64,000 bases of DNA, from NCBI RefSeq assembly GCF_001509405.1, contig NZ_CP011502.1, positions 1,984,001 through 2,048,000 of the forward strand, given 5' to 3'. The stretch is from Aeromicrobium erythreum (GTDB lineage Bacteria; Actinomycetota; Actinomycetes; Propionibacteriales; Nocardioidaceae). Below are positions 60,048 to 64,000 of this stretch, one piece after another; position 1 is the stretch's first letter, and every line of letters starts with the position of its first letter. A program made the position numbers and the translations under genes. The notes under the pieces were generated by a model. It was not told the origin of the DNA, did no database searches, and saw only the letters and a list, made by a program, of their open reading frames with translations.

Positions 60048-63000
60048 GACGCCGTCACCTGCGCCGCCCAGTCCTGCAGCGAGCGGACCCCGACGCGCTG
60101 CTCCAGCAGTGCCTCGATGCCCTGCACGGCGGCCGCCAGGCCCTGGACCGTCGTGATGCACGGGATGCCCTCGGCCACTGCGGCCGTGCGGATCTCGTAC
60201 CCGTCCATGCGGGCGTTCGTGCCGGCGGAGATGCCGTGCGGGGTGTTGATGATGAGGTCGACGTCCTGCTCGCGGATCTTGTCGACGATCGTCGACGGCT
60301 CCTGGCCGGGCAGCGGCGTCTCGTGCAGCTTGCGGATCACCGTGGCCTGCACGCCGTTGCGCGCGAGCACGACGGCCGTGCCGCTCGTCGCGAGGATCTC
60401 GAAGCCGAGGTCCGCGAGCCGCTTGATCGGGAAGATCATGTGCCGCTTGTCGCGGTTGGCGACCGAGACGAACACCTTGCCCGCCGTGGGCAGGCCGTTC
60501 TGGGCGCCGGCCTGGCTCTTCGCGAACGCGGTGCCGAACGTGGTGTCGAAGCCCATCACCTCGCCGGTCGAGCGCATCTCCGGCCCGAGCAGCGTGTCGA
60601 CGTAGGTGCCCTCGTAGGTGCGGAACCGGTTGAAGGGCATCACGGCCTCCTTGACCGCGATCGGCGCGTCGTCGGGCAGCAGGCCACCGTCGCGACCCGT
60701 GGGCAGCAGGCCCTCGGCGCGCAGGTCGGCGATCGACTCCCCCAGCATGATGCGGGCGGCGGCCTTCGCGAGCGGCGTCGCCGTGGCCTTGGAGACGAAC
60801 GGCACCGTGCGGCTGGCCCGCGGGTTCGCCTCGATGACGTAGAGGATGTCCGAGGACAGCGCGAACTGGATGTTCACGAGGCCGCGCACCCCGACGCCGC
60901 GGGCGATGGCCTCCGTGGCCTCGCGGATGCGGTCGACCTCGAGCCCGCCGAGCGTGATCGGCGGGAGCGCGCACGCGGAGTCGCCGGAGTGCACCCCGGC
61001 CTCCTCGATGTGCTCCATGACCCCGCCCAGGAACAGCTCCTCGCCGTCGAACAGCGCGTCGACGTCGATCTCGATCGCGTCGTCGAGGAACCGGTCGACG
61101 AGCACCGGACGCTCGGGCGTGATCTCCGTGGCGCGCGAGATGTACTCCTCGAGCGTCTGCTCGTCGTACACGATCTCCATGCCACGGCCGCCGAGCACGT
61201 ACGACGGGCGCACCAGCACGGGGTAGCCGATCTCGTCGGCGATCTGCTTGGCGTGCTCGAACGTCGTGGCCATGCCGCTCTTGGGCGCGACGAGGCCGGC
61301 GGCGTCGAGCACCTGGCCGAACGCGCCACGCTCCTCCGCGAGGTCGATCGCCGACGGCTGCGTGCCGACGATGGGCACGCCGGCGGCCTCCAGGCCCGCG
61401 GCCAGGCCGAGCGGCGTCTGGCCGCCCAGCTGCACGACGACGCCGGCCACCGGGCCCGCCTGCTGCTCGGCGTGCACGACCTCCAGCACGTCCTCGAGCG
61501 TCAGCGGCTCGAAGTAGAGCCGGTCGGCGGTGTCGTAGTCGGTCGAGACCGTCTCGGGGTTGCAGTTGACCATGACGGTCTCGTAGCCCACCGCGCTCAG
61601 CGCCTGCACGGCGTGCACGCACGAGTAGTCGAACTCGATGCCCTGGCCGATCCGGTTCGGGCCGCTGCCGAGCACCAGCACCGCCGGCTTCTCGCGCGGC
61701 TCGACCTCGGTCTCCTCGTCGTAGGAGGAGTAGTGGTACGGGGTGCGCGCCGCGAACTCCGCCGCGCACGTGTCGACCGTCTTGTAGACCGGGCGCACGC
61801 CGAGTGCGTGCCGCACGCCGCGCACGACGTCGGCCGACATGCCGCGGATCCGGCCGAGCTGCGCGTCGGAGAAGCCGTGCCGCTTCGCGCGGCGCAGCAG
61901 CGCCGGCGACAGCTCGGGCGCCTCGATCAGCTCCGTGGCCACCTCGTTGATGAGGGCCAGCTGGTCGACGAACCACGGGTCGATGCTCGTGGCCGCGAAG
62001 ATCTCGTCGGGCGTGGCGCCGGCGCGGATCGCGTCCATGACCTTCTTCAGGCGGCCGTCGTGCGGGCGCCTGATCTCCTCGAGCAGGCTCGCCTTGTCGA
62101 GCTCGACCCACTCCTTGCTCCAGTCGAACTCCGCACCCGGGCGCTCCAGCGAGCGCAGCGCCTTCTGCAGCGCCTCGGTGAAGCTGCGGCCGATGGCCAT
62201 CGCCTCGCCCACGGACTTCATGTGCGTCGTGAGGGTCGAGTCGGCCGCGGGGAACTTCTCGAACGCGAACCGCGGCACCTTGACCACGACGTAGTCGAGC
62301 GTCGGCTCGAACGACGCGGGCGTCTCGCGCGTGATGTCGTTCGGGATCTCGTCGAGCGTGTAGCCGATGGCCACCTTCGCGGCGATCTTCGCGATCGGGA
62401 AGCCCGTGGCCTTGGAGGCCAGCGCCGAGGACCGCGACACGCGCGGGTTCATCTCGATGACGACGATGCGCCCGTTCTCGGGGTTGACCGCGAACTGGAT
62501 GTTGCAGCCGCCGGTGTCGACGCCGACCTCGCGGATGACGCCCAGGGAGATGTCGCGCAGCCGCTGGTACTCGACGTCGGTGAGCGTCAGGGCCGGGGCG
62601 ACGGTGATCGAGTCGCCCGTGTGCACGCCGACCGGGTCGAAGTTCTCGATCGAGCAGACGATCACCACGTTGTCGGCGGTGTCGCGCATGACCTCGAGCT
62701 CGTACTCCTTCCAGCCGAGGATCGACTCCTCCAGGAGCACCTCGGTGGTGGGGCTCAGCGCGAGACCGGACCCGGCGATGCGGTGCAGGTCCTCCTCGTC
62801 GTAGGCCAGGCCCGAGCCGGACCCACCCATCGTGAACGACGGGCGCACGACGACGGGGTAGCCGCCCAGCTGCTCGACGCCGGCGAGGCACTCGTCCATC
62901 GTGTGGCAGATGACCGAGCGGGCCACCTCCGCGCCCCACTCCTTCGGCAGGCCCTCGACGATCCGCTTGAAGATCTCGCGGTTCTCGCCCTTCTCGATCG

Positions 63001-63364
63001 CCTCGACCGACGCGCCGATCAGCTCGACGCCGTACTTCTCGAGCGTCCCGGCCTTGTCGAGCGCGATGGCCGCGTTCAGCGCGGTCTGGCCGCCGAGGGT
63101 GGCGAGCAGGGCGTCGGGGCGCTCCTTCGCGATCACCTTCTCGACGAACTCGGGCGTGATCGGCTCGACGTACGTGGCGTCGGCGAACTCGGGGTCGGTC
63201 ATGATCGTCGCCGGGTTGGAGTTCACGAGGATCACGCGGATGCCCTCCTCGCGGAGGACGCGGCACGCCTGGGTGCCGGAGTAGTCGAACTCGCAGGCCT
63301 GCCCGATGACGATCGGGCCGGAGCCGATGACGAGGATCGAGGAGATGTCGGTGCGCTTGGGCAT
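60044..63364 (-). CDS. carB: Carbamoyl-phosphate synthase large subunit
   Basis: It makes carbamoyl phosphate from bicarbonate, ammonia and two ATP for pyrimidine and arginine synthesis. The 1106-residue protein has two homologous ATP-grasp halves ([20 protein letters not shown] in the first, [20 protein letters not shown] in the second), an oligomerisation domain between them, and a C-terminal MGS-like allosteric domain with DLIINTPHG. The ATG shares one base with the carA stop, so the two subunits are coupled. Confidence 0.98.
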   Translation of the reverse strand: MPKRTDISSILVIGSGPIVIGQACEFDYSGTQACRVLREEGIRVILVNSNPATIMTDPEFADATYVEPITPEFVEKVIAKERPDALLATLGGQTALNAAIALDKAGTLEKYGVELIGASVEAIEKGENREIFKRIVEGLPKEWGAEVARSVICHTMDECLAGVEQLGGYPVVVRPSFTMGGSGSGLAYDEEDLHRIAGSGLALSPTTEVLLEESILGWKEYELEVMRDTADNVVIVCSIENFDPVGVHTGDSITVAPALTLTDVEYQRLRDISLGVIREVGVDTGGCNIQFAVNPENGRIVVIEMNPRVSRSSALASKATGFPIAKIAAKVAIGYTLDEIPNDITRETPASFEPTLDYVVVKVPRFAFEKFPAADSTLTTHMKSVGEAMAIGRSFTEALQKALRSLERPGAEFDWSKEWVELDKASLLEEIRRPHDGRLKKVMDAIRAGATPDEIFAATSIDPWFVDQLALINEVATELIEAPELSPALLRRAKRHGFSDAQLGRIRGMSADVVRGVRHALGVRPVYKTVDTCAAEFAARTPYHYSSYDEETEVEPREKPAVLVLGSGPNRIGQGIEFDYSCVHAVQALSAVGYETVMVNCNPETVSTDYDTADRLYFEPLTLEDVLEVVHAEQQAGPVAGVVVQLGGQTPLGLAAGLEAAGVPIVGTQPSAIDLAEERGAFGQVLDAAGLVAPKSGMATTFEHAKQIADEIGYPVLVRPSYVLGGRGMEIVYDEQTLEEYISRATEITPERPVLVDRFLDDAIEIDVDALFDGEELFLGGVMEHIEEAGVHSGDSACALPPITLGGLEVDRIREATEAIARGVGVRGLVNIQFALSSDILYVIEANPRASRTVPFVSKATATPLAKAAARIMLGESIADLRAEGLLPTGRDGGLLPDDAPIAVKEAVMPFNRFRTYEGTYVDTLLGPEMRSTGEVMGFDTTFGTAFAKSQAGAQNGLPTAGKVFVSVANRDKRHMIFPIKRLADLGFEILATSGTAVVLARNGVQATVIRKLHETPLPGQEPSTIVDKIREQDVDLIINTPHGISAGTNARMDGYEIRTAAVAEGIPCITTVQGLAAAVQGIEALLEQRVGVRSLQDWAAQVTAS

Positions 63365-64000
63365 CAGTCGGTCACCTTCGCGTGGTCGGGGGCGTGGTCG
63401 GCCATGAGCTGGACGAACCGGTCGAACAGGTACGCCGCGTCGTGCGGTCCGGCGGCGGCCTCCGGGTGGTACTGGACGCTGAACGCGGGTCCGTCGACGA
63501 GCGCGACGCCCTCGACGACCTGGTCGTTGAGCCCGACGTGGGTCACGTGCGCGTCGCCGTAGGGCGTCTCGAACGTCCCGTCGAGCGGTGCGTCGACCGC
63601 GAAGCCGTGGTTCTGGCTGGTGATCTCGACCTTGCCCGTCGTGCGGTCCTGCACCGGCTGGTTGATGCCGCGGTGCCCGTACTTCAGCTTGTACGTGCCG
63701 CGACCGAGGGCGCGGCCGAGCATCTGGTTGCCCAGGCAGATCCCGAAGTAGGGGATGCGCCGCTCGAGCACCTCGCGCAGCACGCCGACGACGTGGTCGG
63801 CGGTGGCCGGGTCGCCAGGCCCGTTGGACATGAAGACACCGTCGGGCTGCACACCCAGCACGTCGTCGATGGTCGACGACGCGGGCAGCACGTGCACCTC
63901 GATGCCCCGCTCGGCCAGGCGGCGCGGAGTCATGCCCTTGATGCCGAGGTCGACGGCGGCCACGGTGAACCGCTTCTCCCCCACCGCGGGCACCACGTAC
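63364..64000 (-). CDS. carA: Carbamoyl-phosphate synthase small subunit (partial)
   Basis: This is the C-terminal part (about 211 residues) of the glutaminase subunit, which supplies ammonia to CarB. The class I amidotransferase triad is visible: the cysteine in [16 protein letters not shown] and the histidine and glutamate in [19 protein letters not shown] is also typical. The N-terminal half lies outside the window, so start and regulation cannot be seen. Confidence 0.96.
   Translation of the reverse strand, partial: YVVPAVGEKRFTVAAVDLGIKGMTPRRLAERGIEVHVLPASSTIDDVLGVQPDGVFMSNGPGDPATADHVVGVLREVLERRIPYFGICLGNQMLGRALGRGTYKLKYGHRGINQPVQDRTTGKVEITSQNHGFAVDAPLDGTFETPYGDAHVTHVGLNDQVVEGVALVDGPAFSVQYHPEAAAGPHDAAYLFDRFVQLMADHAPDHAKVTD

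Noticed and set aside
59196..63266. pyrF reading frame open back through carB, suggesting a giant fusion
   Set aside because: Similarity to PyrF starts only at 60047, exactly at a GTGA overlap with the carB stop. The upstream part is a shadow of carB.
60236..63562. 1108-codon open frame on the plus strand opposite carB
   Set aside because: It is antisense to carB, with repetitive acidic and basic composition and no domain.

Overview
The window is high-GC, densely coded chromosomal DNA from an actinobacterium. WhiA, RbpA, mIHF, OpcA, a split-motif PyrF, the opcA/zwf/pgi/tal/tkt block and the rbpA-secG-tpiA-pgk-gap-(methyltransferase)-whiA-yvcK-rapZ-uvrC order all point to Actinomycetia. The overall order and protein style suggest Propionibacteriales, family Nocardioidaceae (for example Aeromicrobium). 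That placement is inference, because no database search was run. I see no rRNA, tRNA, CRISPR array or prophage, and no recognisable transposase.

Region 1 (1-10 kb): a GNAT acetyltransferase and heme A pathway gene ctaB read left. They are followed by the right-reading sugar-phosphate operon tkt-tal-pgi-zwf-opcA-pgl, which covers both branches of the pentose phosphate pathway and ends at a bidirectional terminator. Region 2 (9.8-19 kb): a left-reading series of rbpA, secG, glycolytic tpiA-pgk-gap, a PrmC-like methyltransferase, whiA, yvcK, rapZ and uvrC. Region 3 (19.04-20.36 kb): one right-reading gene coding for an AbiEi-like winged-helix protein with a PD-(D/E)xK-like C-terminus. It sits between uvrC and uvrA and is bounded on both sides by the same long palindrome, which makes it the most unusual object in the window. 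Region 4 (20-33 kb): uvrA, a two-helix membrane protein, an MBL hydrolase, a lipoprotein, a P450, an APC transporter with an overlapping ABM-domain gene, terC under a yybP-ykoY-type (Mn2+) riboswitch, an amidase, an aldose epimerase overlapping uvrB, and a TetR regulator. With uvrC, all three excision-nuclease subunits lie within 16 kb.

Region 5 (33.7-44.2 kb): a lipid/acyl-CoA locus (thiolase diverging from a FabG4-like reductase and an HtdX-like MaoC dehydratase, the order known from Mycobacterium tuberculosis fadA2-fabG4-htdX), a secreted CocE-type hydrolase, tesB, a PAC2 protein, dxs and a flavin reductase. Region 6 (44.3-54.6 kb): a PhoD-type phosphatase, then a complete D-xylose system. 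xylB-xylA-ROK regulator read right, and xylF-xylG-xylH-second ROK regulator read left toward them. Region 7 (54.8-64 kb): a left-reading housekeeping series carA(partial)-carB-pyrF-lipoprotein-mihF-gmk-rpoZ-coaBC-metK, covering pyrimidine, guanylate, CoA and SAM synthesis.

Two regulatory themes recur. First, at least eight genes carry a TANNNT-like -10 hexamer 6 or 7 bases before the start codon, which predicts leaderless mRNAs. Second, several strong hairpins act as terminators or appear to mask ribosome binding sites (terC, the CocE gene).
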